Shown: piece by piece, positions 10,540 through 23,467 of the stretch | Position numbering within the stretch: position 1 is the first letter of the stretch | Layout: the number at the start of each line of letters is the position of its first letter | Assembly: GCA_028564675.1 (NCBI GenBank) | Contig: JAOVVO010000390.1 | Coordinates: 1 to 64,000 of the forward strand | Length of the DNA stretch: 64,000 nt | Source of the DNA: Onchocerca lupi | Taxonomy: Eukaryota; Nematoda; Chromadorea; Rhabditida; Onchocercidae | Direction: 5' to 3' | Notes under the pieces: generated by a model | Database searches by the model: none | The model's input: only the letters and a program-made list of their open reading frames with translations | What the model was told of the DNA's origin: nothing | Position numbers and translations under genes: made by a program

Positions 10540-13500
10540 TTATAATTGAGAAGGGACTTTTAAAAGCACAGCGAAAATATCGGTAGTAGTTAAAATAAAA
10601 AGAAATTCATTATCAGCATGAACACCAACAATATTCTCCATTACAGCACTAGTATCGCAGAATTCAGAAGGCTTAGATAAAGATATAAGTTGCTGCTTAG
10701 CAACTCCAGCAATTTGACGGCCTGTTTTCCGGTTCCGCAAATCTGAAAATAACTCGCATGAAAATGCCTAAATACTTACTTTATTATGAACAATGTAATA
10801 TAAATGACGAAATACCCGAAGTTATAGTAGATGGTTGCCAATAAACAAATGCATGTCGTTTCGCCTCGACAATAACGGCGTAAGAACAGTCAACTGGACA
10901 GGTGCTGAATTTTCGTTGCGTTTTAGATGCCTAAAAAATATTCCAAATTATAGTACAACAAGTCGGATTACTTACTTCCACGAAAATTATTAAAATATAA
11001 AAGTGATAAATGAATAGTTCAAGGCCGTCCATCTTTTTTTATTAAGATATTTCCAATTTTCAATATAATTTGCAAAGCCCATTTATATTGAAAATTGAAA
11101 ATATCTTAATAAAGCGAAAAAACTCGATTTTCAGATAACAAGTTTGTATAATCCGTAATAAGAAAAAAAAAAAAAAAAAACTTTTCCGTAAGAATTACAA
11201 TTTAACAAATTTCTACAACAACTTCAAACTACCTGAACATATCCGAATGCATTGAATGTTGCATGATGTTGAACTTTTCTATTTTCTTCCGTAAATTTCC
11301 ATAAAATGCCATCAACGTCCATGCGGATACAAAGGAAACGTGGACCAAAATCCAAACATACAGAAAACAAAATATTATGCGTAGTTATATCACTCTGAAA
11401 ACATATGTTATTATGATAATATTTCAAAAATAAAACACAGCGATAGTATTAATCCAATTTAAATCCAATTTTTCGTTTATATTTCAGTATTAATGAAATT
11501 ATTAATAACACCACCATTTTCATTCGCAAATATAAAATTGTGTTTAAAAATGCAACAGTTTTTGATCAGTCCTAAAGTTTTACAAGAGAGAAAACTATAA
11601 GTAAATTAAATATCTTAATTCCTAACTAAAGTAATAATAATCACCTCATAATTTAATTTTTGTAAAGCACAATTCAACCAACGAATTTTGCACATGTCAT
11701 CCGCATTAATATCACAATCTTCCATTTGTTCGATGTTAAAATTCTGACAAGCTCCATTGTTACCTAGAACCTGAACGACGAATTCTGCATCCAAATTTAA
11801 AAAAAATTTAGAAGTAGAATTACAGAAACTGATATCCATAAAATATATCATTAACTGTTCAAACCTGCGATTCGGATGTGAAACGCTCCAGCATCTTCGA
11901 AGCAATACTCAAAGATTCTGGATCAACTTCATAGATGCCCTGATTGTCACCCAGAACCAGTTCTGACCAATTAGTTGAACTTCCTTCATTTTTAGCCAAA
12001 TATAGTTCTAACCTCAAGCAGAAAATCTTTTACTATAAAATATATTATGAACATAAAAAAAAAAAAAGAATATTCCCAATGACAAAAAAAACTAACTTCA
12101 GATTCATGTGTTATAAATGAACAGCAAATACTAAATGATATAATGAGATTGGGAAGCACACTAAAATCAATGGCATCGGTATCGTAAATAAGCAATTCAC
12201 CTGTTATCATCGATAGTATAAGTTGATGACGTTGGATCAATTGAACCACCAAGAATGCCACCGACAAGTATTGTGTCGTTTACTGACAAGTGAATAGATG
12301 TCGCACTCAGCGATAATGAAACATTTTTTTTTGAAATTGTCTCGTCACAAGTGAATATTGCTGTAACATCTGTTCCTGTTTGAGACCAAGCATATCTCTT
12401 CCTCGTCAGTTCCGCAGTCTCAACTTCTAGAATAATAAATTGAAAATTTTATAAATTTAACTCCCATGAAAAATTTTTCGAAAAACCTTTATCGTATTCC
12501 TTCTTCATTTCCTGATATGTATTATCCGATGCACTTGTTCCATTCCCGCAAAAACTTAGATCACCAGTACTAACAATAATTAAGCTTTCAGGCAACTTGT
12601 CGAATGTCACCATTTCAATATGACCGGTGCATATAATACTACGAATCTCAGCTACCTTCATTTTTCCATTTTCTGAAAAAGAAAAAACAAGCTCAGAATG
12701 AAAATACTCTGATAGTTGAAAATACATGAATATATAATTTGAGGCTTTTATCAACATAAATTTCATTCAATAATATCGGCTTCTTCCTGCGTCTCATGTC
12801 TCCTGTTCTGACTACATAAAAAAAAAAGAATTTTCAATGTCCAAGAAAGTATGCCACAACGTATAAAAACATTAAATGAAATCTATCAGTCCAAATTACG
12901 GCAATTTTCAAATTAACAAATTTCTGGAAATCCAATCAAGACAGGAAAACTGACCACTGATAATAGTCAACCAGATTATTTTATTTGAAAAATTTCCTTG
13001 ATTTGAAGAATTTTTGCTGGGCACAACAGATCGTAATAATACGTCATACTTGTTTTCCATATAACGGCTTTCAATAATTATAAATGAGCTTACTTCACTA
13101 TCAATAATAAGTGGCTGAACACTTAAACATTCCTAAATTAAACGCATTCACACATTTAAAAAATCAAACTAACAGTAAACTATAAATAAGTAAAGAAAAA
13201 GCTGGTATGACGTAACTCCATTTTTTTTTTTTTTTTCAAAATTCACACTAGGAAAAAAGAGATGAAAATTTTGTGACAACCTCCCAAACTGTCATATTGC
13301 ATCGGTCACCCGTAATATACATTGTAAGATGACCAAATCCATTAGATACGAAGGCATAGGCAGCGTCAGGAAATGATACTGTTGCTGGATATCGATCTTG
13401 CATTTCTTCTTCATCAAATGGTGCAGCGATAACCGTAGAGTTTTTGCAAACTGAGAATTTCCTTGTCTGCAAAATTCTGAGCGACAAATTAGCTAATAAA

Positions 13501-14543
13501 AAGTGCTTGCAACCATGATGAACACTTCTTTGAAAAGATTTGCAAGCAAAAATCGATTTATAAAAAAATGAAGATCTTCATTATGTCCTGAAATTTCTTA
13601 CAAAAAATAGAATGTCTTCCGTCACTTACTGCTAATGTCATCCAGAATGTGATTTAATGAAAATACCTCACTATTAAGCGAAGTTACACTTCTGGTAAAA
13701 ACCAAGCACTGTTTAAAAATTATGCAATTATCTAAAAAATCACCTAATACTACCTAAAAATTATTTGAAGATCAGATAATGATTATCTAATTAATACTAA
13801 AATTATTCAAATACTTAATCTCAGATCCAGTTAAAAAGTGTTTTAGCTGAATCTACAAACTAAAATATTAATAAAAATTATAACTATGAAATTAAAGTAA
13901 CTCAAGAAATACACATTAGGAATTTAATTACCTGAATATCAAAAGTGATTGAGCATAAATGAAAGTCCTGCAAAACAGTCATGAATCGCCTATGTCCAGA
14001 ATCGGATGCATAAGGATCATATGTTAGATAATTGATATCGTTAAACAACTTAATATGTTCGAATCCATACTGAATATTGCTCGTTTGTAATTCCCGCACT
14101 TAAAATATCCTTTAAGATATCAGTTTGGTTTCATTTTATTTATTACTGGATTACTACTGAATTGCCTCAATTGATGATGCAGTAGTCATTCTCCATTCGA
14201 AAACTGCTCAGCTACGAATTTAAACTGAATAATTCGTTTATATCACATAATTGAGAATCACTATCAGTGTCAATAATTTAATCAAGAGTAAAATGATACT
14301 ATTCGGACAAGGATATAACAAAGAAGTATCCGAGAGCTTTATTACAAAGAAAAGAAATTAGGACAGATTAGAACATAAAAAAAAAAAAAAAATACAGAAA
14401 TAGTAAAAGAACAGACCTGGCGTTCCCAAGGAATGACTGTAAATAGGGAAAGGATCAAGCGATAATTTGTAACCATCAAAATTAGCATCAAGTAACGATC
14501 GATCTGGTTTAATATCGATGAAATTCTCCGATACCAAACTCAT
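10540..14543 (-). CDS. NUDCD1: NudC domain-containing protein 1 (NUDCD1)
   Basis: Eleven exons join in phase: 14417-14543, 13932-14098, 13281-13466, 12955-13132, 12487-12672, 12201-12426, 11865-12012, about 11652-11770, about 11235-11398, about 10822-10933 and 10540-10744. The start, DRSLLDANFDGYKLSLDPFP, matches the human N-terminus. A CS (p23-like) domain runs from RYAWSQTGTDVTAIF (exon 12201-12426) to LELYLAKNEG and WSELVLGDNQG. The C-terminal part has RMDVDGILWKF, HHATFNAFGYVQ and NRKTGRQIAGVAKQQ, all shared with NUDCD1. The human protein partners with HSP90-linked complexes; here function is by homology only. The CS domain looks shorter than in human, or one small exon near 12100-12180 was missed. 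A 31-base inverted repeat lies in the intron at 11038-11113. Confidence 0.88.
11038..11113. repeat. long inverted repeat (hairpin) in a NUDCD1 intron
   Basis: Arm 11038-11068 and arm 11083-11113 are reverse complements at 30 of 31 positions, separated by a 14-base loop. The arms are AT-rich. It could fold as a hairpin in the pre-mRNA or be a palindromic mobile-element remnant. Confidence 0.85.
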
Positions 14544-15073
14544 CGTATTCGGTGAAACTTAAAATCCAGTAAAAGCAATTTTTCAAAATGTATTCAAACA
14601 AATCGAGAAAGCATCGCTTAGCATACAATAGAGCAAGAAAAATGCAAGTACGCGATTTGCCGGTTCCGGAACAACTTGCCGACTCACTGCATTTGATATA
14701 TCCGGAAGATCTCTTAGCTTCCCCCTCCGTTCAATTAATAAGTAACTCACCACTTCCACCATAAAAAACACCTCACAGGAAGATCCTAAAGTCTCCTCTT
14801 ATTCTTGCCTAAAATAAAACAAATGACGGACTCAATCTCTTCTTCAACTATTTCTATTTCTCTTTACTGTCTGCATGTCTCACACTCTACCCGTATTTCT
14901 AAATCTAATTAAATTCGGAATTTTAGGATGATAAGTTCCGTTTTTACCGAGAAATAGTTAAATTAGATATGATTATGATATTGTAAAATTTTGTCATTCT
15001 CGGAATACACGAATGGCAAAGGAACATACATGAAATTAAGCATTCTGTCTCTGCATCAATCAGCGGAGGAAAG
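14544..15073. other. divergent intergenic region between NUDCD1 and a plus-strand first exon
   Basis: No supported gene. A 62-codon minus-strand frame at 14583-14771 contains a strong GTGAGT donor near its start and is more likely 5' UTR or intron of NUDCD1. The region probably holds promoters in both directions, but I see no specific motif. Confidence 0.4.
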
Positions 15074-15156
15074 ATGGATGATCTGGAATTGAATAGAAAA
15101 ATTTGGCTTCCAATGGAACAGGAAGGAATAATCCGAGGAAGGTCCGAGAGTTCCCG
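15074..15156 (+). CDS. probable orphan first exon of a plus-strand gene
   Basis: GGAGGAAAG precedes an ATG. The frame MDDLELNRKIWLPMEQEG continues to RSESSR and ends exactly at a GTGAGT donor (two bases over a codon). Start context, charged sequence and donor look like a genuine coding exon. It could be a distal 5' exon of the long gene at 23468-36576, but that exon needs entry after 0 or 1 base, so at least one more exon would have to lie between. No partner was found. Confidence 0.4.
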
Positions 15157-18100
15157 GTGAGTCCTTTTGATGCGGGATTTGAATAATTGGTAGCTTAACG
15201 TTTATAATATATATATTGCTTTTTCAATAGCATTAAACTATAATAATGAACAAAAATTCGATTGATTTCTTTTCTTTTTTTTCTACATTCTGCGCATTCT
15301 TATCTTACATTCAAATTTATTTATAACCAAATTATCTTCTATCTTGCTTGATTTATTGCTATCGAAAATTTAGTCTGAATTGTTTCAAATCAAAAATCAT
15401 CTCCTTATGTTTCTAATTTTAAAGAATATGTCAAAAAAGTAGCCTCATTCTAATAAGTATTTTAAATAGTGATAACATTAGAAGCGCAGAAAAGGAACAT
15501 ACTCCATTTTTATATCTTTTATTGCAAAGCTTTTTAAAATGCCTATTTACCATACTTGGGTCTTCAGTTTTATTGTCCCCTTCTTTTATTTCATCTTAAT
15601 CATTTTTTTATATTTATTAGTCGATATATTGATTTTATGAGAATCATGCAAAGTAGAATAGCGAGAGAAAATATTTCAAAAAACTGCATAGATGAACCAT
15701 CGAAGCAAAATGTAAAATATACTATCCTCAACATACATTGCAATAGGATAATATCATTCTTTTCTGTTGCATTCAACAATATATGCCTGGAAAAATGTAT
15801 ATTTTGAAAAATGTTTTTTAGGCAAAATATTTTTTATTCTTTTTGGACAACTTTGATTGTAGTTTGGTAAGGAAAGAGATAAGTTTGATCTTATGTTTTA
15901 TTTCACATTTCAGTATGAAACGGTGCAATTTTTCAAGTGCTACAAAGCTCTTCTTCAGTGCTTCAAAATTATACGATGGAATAGCGAAAGAAAGAGTAAT
16001 TCGAGAAAAAGAAAAGTAATTCTGATTCTGAATAATTCTGATTAGCTTTCTTCACCATGCATTTTTTGCAATTCTGACCTTGATTTTTATTGAAAATTAA
16101 TAATTTGATGGAATTTAAAGAGCAATGCACAAAAAAAATGCCATCTATCCATCAAAAAAAAAAAAAAAAAATACTTTAATTCAGCGAAATGCTTTAGTTT
16201 AGTCCAGCATTATAAACTGCTAAACGAATCATGCGCAGGCAATCAATCACTTGACTACTTACTTCTCGCACTCTTTTTATTTGGTGACTTAAATATTGTG
16301 ATTAAAAACACTTTTTTGACATTTAATTGTTTGATCGCTTGTTTAAGTAGTTTTAAATGGACTTAATAAATTTAACCAAAAATATCACCAAAGAGAAGAA
16401 TATTATTAAATTGTTTTTGCATATCATGAATCATTATTTCTTTCTTGAGATCCTCATTTATTGCAGCTATTTATTTCATGATAGGTGGATTAACTGATGG
16501 GAAAAGCTTGAATGGAAGAAGCAACATGTTTAATTTGTTCAGAACTTCAAATCAATAATTTCTAATTTAGAAATGTATTTGATGGACTGAAGTTATATAT
16601 GGCGTTAACTTCGTATGTATTTGATTCAATCAAATTTAATCAAATTTGGTATTTGATTAAAATTTACTTTAGCTGCAATTTATTTCACGACATAATAAAA
16701 TTAAGAAAACTCTCATTGTAATTTTTACCATAAATTTGATGAGTGAACTGAATCGTTTCAGATTGGAATTGAAATCTTTTAAAGTTGTTTGATGCTGTAT
16801 TCTGTCGGGAAGAAAAATATCCGAATAGAAACGGAACAGACGATTGTTGTATGGATCTCTGAAGTTTCCTTGGAAGGTTTGATCAATTTATTAATCATTT
16901 CATTATATATCTCTAGTCAGATGTTTTCTTAATAATGATGCAAGTACGGTATTTTACTATCTTTGAAATATGTTACATATATTCACTTGGCGATTAACTT
17001 TACGCTGGAAAAGAAGTATTTTAAATGAGTATTCAAAATTAGGTTAACCATAGCATCGACCTCGTTAACATTTCCACTGATAATAGTATACTGTTGAAAA
17101 ATCTTGTTGCGAGCGGAATATCTTTCATCTGACAGCCGTGACCATTCAACTTGCCAGAGATTAACTTTCTTTCTTTCTTTTGTGTTCCACTTTTAAGGAC
17201 TCTTTCCAAACTTGCTATTTAAATGACACGTCAATAATAGCGAAGTACAAAGAATACGATCATTACTGCAAGATTGCTCATAGATTAGGAGAACTGCATC
17301 TTGAAGTCGAGAGTTTGCAGACAATTCTAGTATACTGTGCTTATGAAATAATTCTGAAAGATAAGTTCCTTTTTTCTGAGTTCTAAATACAAGCTTAGTG
17401 AATTGAAAGTTATGTTGAGAAGAAAATTCTGGTTGATTCGTAACTTGAATTGTAGATTGGTTGAATTTGAATTGGAGATTGATTCTTGTTGCTACTGTGA
17501 CTTAGCAAGGACAGCAATAGGCTTTATTCGGTAATACGATATTATCCACAATATCATGCCATACAATAGTAAACAGTAAATGAACAATACATTATAAATA
17601 ATGAAAGGATTAAATATCTTCTGCTGAATTTTCTCTCTTGTCGATCTGGACTGTCGAAATATGTTGCTACATTTGCGTTGATCCTTGTCCTCGCATAACT
17701 ATAGCTGCGTCAGTGTAGAAACTTGTAGCTAAACTCTTGTCGAAAAATAGTCTCATGCTGCTCCAAATGCGAACTCTTTAAGTCCTTTTGGACTCCCTCT
17801 CCTTTCTTGATTTCCAACGTTTCGCCTCATGATTGATCGACCCCATTCTGTTTATCTGTTGATCGGAGCGTTTTAGCGGGAAACTTGTTTATCAGCTTCC
17901 TGGTCCATTTGTAACTACGCGCCTCTTGACCTTTAGCATTCCTTGTTTACACTAATTATATTTTTCGAATTTTCCCGATAGATTAGGACGATAAACGGAA
18001 GGAATAATTGACTGTACAGAAAACATTATTTGAATAACTGAATGCGAAATATTGTTCAGAGCTAAAATAAATAAGAATAAGTATAAAAATAAGAAAGTAA

Positions 18101-21100
18101 TGGGACGAATATTTTTGTTGTATGATTATCAGGAGTCGTGATTAAGCTAGAATATACTACTAATATCTACCCTGATCACGTTATGATGAGATCATTTCTA
18201 GGATAGAAATGAAGTCCCCGTGCTGCTACAACAAGGTCATTTCCAGAGTCCTTCACCTAACAGCAGCAGCAAATGACTACATCCTTTTTCAATAACGATC
18301 ATTATTGGATCATACTACTTCATGATCGGCCGATGATTCGATTGTTCTATACGAATGATTGAATCCATTCTTCTGATCTTCGCTTCCCTAATGCTCCATC
18401 ATCGAGAATAGAATTTTTCATAAAACAAATTCACCGTTGTTGTTTTCCATCGATGCCAGCAGAATAGGCTTTTTGTTCAACTTCTCGGTATTTCTATTTA
18501 TCGTTAAAAGTTTGTTTATTTCATTATTTAATGAATAGAATTTATCAGAAATCATAGAGTTTAATTTTTATTTATTACAGAAGCTGAAAACTCGTTTTTG
18601 CTTTTTTTTTTTGCCAAAATTTGGAAATATTCTACTAATCCATAAATTATTGAATATAGTTATTGCTGATGACCTTTGTTTAAAATAATTTAAATTGCTA
18701 ATATGCGAAAACATTATTTAGATTGCATTTGTTCCGAGCCTTATTTTTTTTGCAATAAATTATAGTTGTTGACAATTAATCTTCTGCTGGCTTCACTTTT
18801 TTAGCTAACTTGAATTAAATTTTTTAAATTGACTTTCTGACGTGAGTAGGCCAACTCGTTGTAGTCGATCTTCCATCGATCCAAATTCCATTTGATTTTT
18901 CGGGATTGAAATCAAATTGATCTTACATCAAAAGGAAACAAAACTTGGGATATGAATTATAGCAATCATCAATTTTTTTCCAGTGATGAATGTTTAAATC
19001 ATATCCATATTATTCAATATGCGGATGTGGTAGCCGAAAATACTGTTGCTGGCTCATTTGCTATTTATATATTATCTTTAATAGAAATTCCGAATGCAAT
19101 TTTGCTTTCTGGAAAAAAAAATCGCGTCAAAAAAGCATTGGAATTACAGGAAATTTAGTAAATGACTTTTAAACTATTAAAGTTTAAAACTGACATCTAA
19201 ACTGTTGTTGCAAAAAACATTGCTTTGACGTATATGATAAAGAAGGAGCAGAAAAGGAGGAAAACAAGGAGAAGAGATATGAGTTATTTTGTTTTTGCTC
19301 TGCTAATGGTGCCAAATAAAGTATTACTTTACTACTTCCTTAATTAATTGCTCCATATTTAATTTTATTTTTTGGTCAGAAAATAACCTTTGCGTAGATT
19401 GAATGGAATGAAATATATTTTAACGATTAAGAATCATTTATAATCAATCATTTGCCTACATCGGAACAATCAGTGATCGGTATTGCTTATTATTGCACAT
19501 GCAATATGCAAAATCCATTTTTCTTTACTGTTTTTCTCTACTGTTGTCCTTGACCGCAGTAGGAAAAAACTGAATAAGTTGAACAAAGATCTGGTGGAGA
19601 CAGATACGGAATCGTTAGAAGTATAAAAGGGCAGCAGAAATTTTATCTTTTAACACTTCAACAATTCATTGATACAATTTCAAATTCAGTTTACAATTTC
19701 TTGATCCATTAGATCTTGATTTAAATAAGACAGCTCTTTGTTTGGAAAAATCTTTAAAATGCCAGTTGAATTTGAAAGGTCGAAAAGTTTCGTGAGATCT
19801 TTTTAAGATTGTTTTCATAGAAGAATTATCGAAATAAAACTTATTCTTCTGATGGACAAGAATTGAATGAAATAATTCTACCACGAAAATATCCAGGTAG
19901 AATTAATTGGAGAGTTCTCGGATAATCATTATTCTGTCTATATTAATTTCTAGCTATGAAATCATTGGTTGTTAGTTTCGAATTCGATTATGAGCCAGAA
20001 GATCTACTTTGCAAGGTTTGCTAGACTTGAAATTATGGCGTAGTTTTTCGCAGCAAAGTTTCATTGGCTAAATAATGTACCTGAATGTCAGACAATGTAG
20101 ACGAAAAAAGATAGAAGAGAATAATTATTTCAAAAAATTCGCAGTCTCTTCAATCTATTTTGTAACTTTGTTTCATCTTTCCTCAATAATCGATTGTCCT
20201 CTTAAATCACTAAAACTTATACTAAGATCATGTGATTATCAATAGAGAAAAAGAATCGAAAAAAGGAAGGAAAAGAAATATGATTGGTGTACATTAGAGA
20301 ATCACTTGTAGAAATGAAAAAGTAATGTAAAACTATAGCTATACAAGGCTATGACAGAGATTATCCTGAAGGTACTATTTTTAACAGAAAGAAAGAAATT
20401 CATTCTGATTAATCGAGAGCCGACTTCAAATAACATGAGATTTGTCGAGAGAAAATATTATGGGTTTATATTTTTACAGCGTTGTTATTGAATTCCTTAA
20501 ATAATTTCCATTTTTTGTATTCACGTCAGAGAGAAGAATGTCTTAAACATTTGCATTTGAGAAGAATATCTTAAACATGGTCAGTGTTTTGAAAAACTTT
20601 AATCAAATCTGGAATATTTTTTTTTTTTTTTATTTATTTAGAGGCTATGAAAACCGATTTATCGCGACGTAATTGTTAGTCAAGAATGCAAATTATCGGA
20701 AAAAACTACATATTAATGTTAGAACAAAATATTTAGTAAAAATGAAAAAAATTACAAATGAGCTCGATGTAAATTAGCTTAATAATTAAGAGAAGTAATA
20801 GAACCTATTTAAGTTGAGATATCTAAAGCAGTTTAATAAGTATGCATGGGTTTTTCCGTCAGTTCTATCTCAAACAAAACTTTAAATCACACATTGTGAG
20901 CATATTAATTGTAATCAAATTAATTGAATGGAAATAATATACCTACTTTTTAATAATAATAATACTTGTTCTATTATTCTTCCCAGCATATCTATCAAAA
21001 TATTGGAAAAATTAAGATAATAAGTGTTATTATCATTAAAGCAATAAGATCAAAGACAATTTCTGAGACAATTTTAACAGCTAACCTTTTGAAAAAGTTT

Positions 21101-23460
21101 CCTTTATTTCTCTGAACAAATGTCATATATCTGAAATTTGCTTGTTTCAGAAAATTTGGCTGATTTAGTCTCGAGGAAAAGTGAAGTGCGAATCTGTTCC
21201 TAAATTTTTTGTTAATATATAATAAAATATAATATATTTTCATTCATTTTTTTTCTCTCCATTATTTATAGTTAGTTTATTTTTCGGAAATATTACGAAT
21301 GTGAAACTAGCCTTAGTATTAAACTTATACAATATTGAACTAATTAATCATATCAAGTTGTTTTCAGAACTGTTATCCAACTCAAATAGTTCAATTGGGT
21401 ACTTCCTCCACATTGTCGTACTTATTCGTCATACTCATAAAATTAGACAAGACTTAAAATTGTCATTTGCGAATTGTCTGCAAAATGATAATCAACTTTA
21501 GTTAATGGTCTAAATATTACTTATAATTTGTCATAGTTTTTTCTCTAAAACTTGATTTCGAAAATATTTTATCAAATACAGAATCAATCCTTTACTCTGA
21601 GATAATAGAACATTTCTGAGATCAAAGATCCATCGTTTCAGAATTCAATTTACTTGGGAATTTTTAGAAGCTGATTTTTGAAAGCATTTTACATGCATAA
21701 TTATGTATGTGTGTGCACATGCATGTACGTCTATCTATTGACAATATAGTGAACTATGAGTGTTCATTCTCATCCACTCGTTCTGAAATCAATTTTTATT
21801 ATTTGCTTGTAATGGATTTTGGAAAATGTCTTGGAAATGATTGCTTGCCATAAAATCTCTGAACGGAGATTTCACTCCTTGCTCTCTGATTTCCATCGAA
21901 TTTATGCAAAACGGGAACTCCCGGATGATCCATTCTTGCTAAACGGGATTTTCCAGATGTTCGTTGTTGCTGACAAGCATTTCCCACGTCTTAAAAATAT
22001 GTACGTCTAAAAAATTCATACATTTTATTCATTTACTGTTAGAGACATACTTTTATAAAATTCCATCAAAACAAAGTAATTATTTACATAATTGACAAAC
22101 TCCTGATGTATCGGTTAGTCGGATACAAAAGGGAAGAGAAGAAAAGTGAGTGTTGATTTTTTAGCTAAATCGATCAACGATTTCATTTTGCTTTATGTAA
22201 TGTGTTGTGCAAATTTGTTCACGTCTGCATGCACAATGACCTCATCTTTGATTTGCAAGAAGTTATGCAAATACTATCCTTTGTCTCATCCAAGACTGAC
22301 TGCAGCTCTTCGCAAGTTCGATAAGGAAGAAAATTAAAAATATTGCTTTGCTGTTCGAACTCTTTTCTGATTTCCCTCCAATTGGAGATATAGCTTCAAA
22401 AAACTTTGAACTCACTTCATTTTGATATCTTATTAGTCTACAAATTGACTTGAAAATTTGCAAATGTTTTTTAATTTAATAAGTTTTTTCTAATAAGAAT
22501 CGCGAATTGGATTTTATATTTTCATCAGTTTTTTGATTTAAAAATCGAAGTTCAGTTAATCTCAAAAATTGGTTTCCATTCTTATTTCTGTAATTTATAT
22601 AGTGCAGTGATCGATTTTATTGTCTGTATATTTTTATCTTACATTAATTGGGTCGCGAAAGTCTGAAGAAAATTTGAAATTCCATGAGTTCAAATTCTCG
22701 AAAAAAATTTGAATTTGAGTACAAAAGGACGATTTTTTGGAATTTTCTTTCTGAAGCCATTTTTCCCAGACTATCGTCATTATTTTTCCTCAAAATTCTA
22801 AACGTTTTCGGACAAAAATTGGAGTTTATTTTCAGATTGTGAATGAGACAATACATATATCAATCGCAATACTTTGCTTCATTCCATTCCATCTGTTAAA
22901 TTCCAAACGTTCTTCGAAATTTTCCACTTAAAGCAGACATTTGGTCTAAAATGCATTGAAAAACAAGATGGTTTCAGACAATACGAATGTTTGTTTTTAT
23001 TTAACAGATCTCTTCCCATGTTCTTTTGATGATACATAAAATGAGCGAAATTAGCGATATATTGTAGGCCTTGCCAGCTTGATCTGTCAGCAATCAATTG
23101 GACTAAGGAAAAATCAACTTTCGACTTTCTTTGAATTTCTATTGAAATATTATTGTCGAAAAAATAGTTCTACATAAAGAAAATAACTTAATATGCCGAG
23201 AAACAACTCTGCCTTCATTGATCATCAAAGCTAGCAATAAATTTTTTTCAGTTATTCCAAAATCTCAAAATTAGTATACAAACCGAAGAGACTAACAATC
23301 ATGGCGATTCTTCACTGAATGGTTATTTTGTGATTTCCTCAATTATTAAGTAAATTGTCCCAAATTATCTGTCTTCAAACTCAACAAATTTAGTCAATTT
23401 TCCAATATACCATAAATTAAAAAATTGAAAAAATTAAGAAATCAGTTACGGTCCTGGAAT
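15157..23460. other. gene-poor, AT-rich stretch (intergenic or long intron)
   Basis: Only short chance open frames occur. The best, at 17180-17386 and 21819-22010, lack convincing acceptors or partners. It contains one copy of the dispersed repeat (17640-17990). If the exon at 15074 belongs to the gene starting near 23468, this is an 8 kb intronic region. Confidence 0.45.
17640..17990 (+). repeat. dispersed repeat family, copy A
   Basis: Shares ordered blocks with copies at 26560-26975 and 54885-55320 (reverse): CTGGACTGTCG, GCTGCGTCA, a CGAAC-TTTAA-TCC-TTTGG block, then CATGATTG-TC-ACC, TCTGTT-ATCGGA, and an end block with TGGTCCATTTGTAACT and CTTGACCTTTA. No open frame or clear terminal inverted repeat, so probably non-autonomous. 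Confidence 0.72.
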
Positions 23461-23467
23461 AGTCCAG

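Noticed and set aside
12780..12812. Possible extra NUDCD1 exon (acceptor TAGTCAG followed by AACAGGAGAC)
   Set aside because: Exons 12955-13132 and 12487-12672 join directly in phase and match the family. Inserting this segment breaks the frame.
14583..14771. 62-codon minus-strand frame upstream of NUDCD1
   Set aside because: Contains a strong GTGAGT donor four codons after the second Met and lies only 40 bases from the NUDCD1 start. More likely 5' UTR or intron.
17180..17386. Open frame with a coiled-coil-like end (LGELHLEVESLQTIL)
   Set aside because: The acceptor phase does not fit the exon at 15074, and no donor or partner exon was found.
21799..22010. Overlapping frames on both strands (63 and 62 codons)
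   Set aside because: No usable acceptor upstream, and the strand is ambiguous. Possibly a decayed exon, but not supportable.
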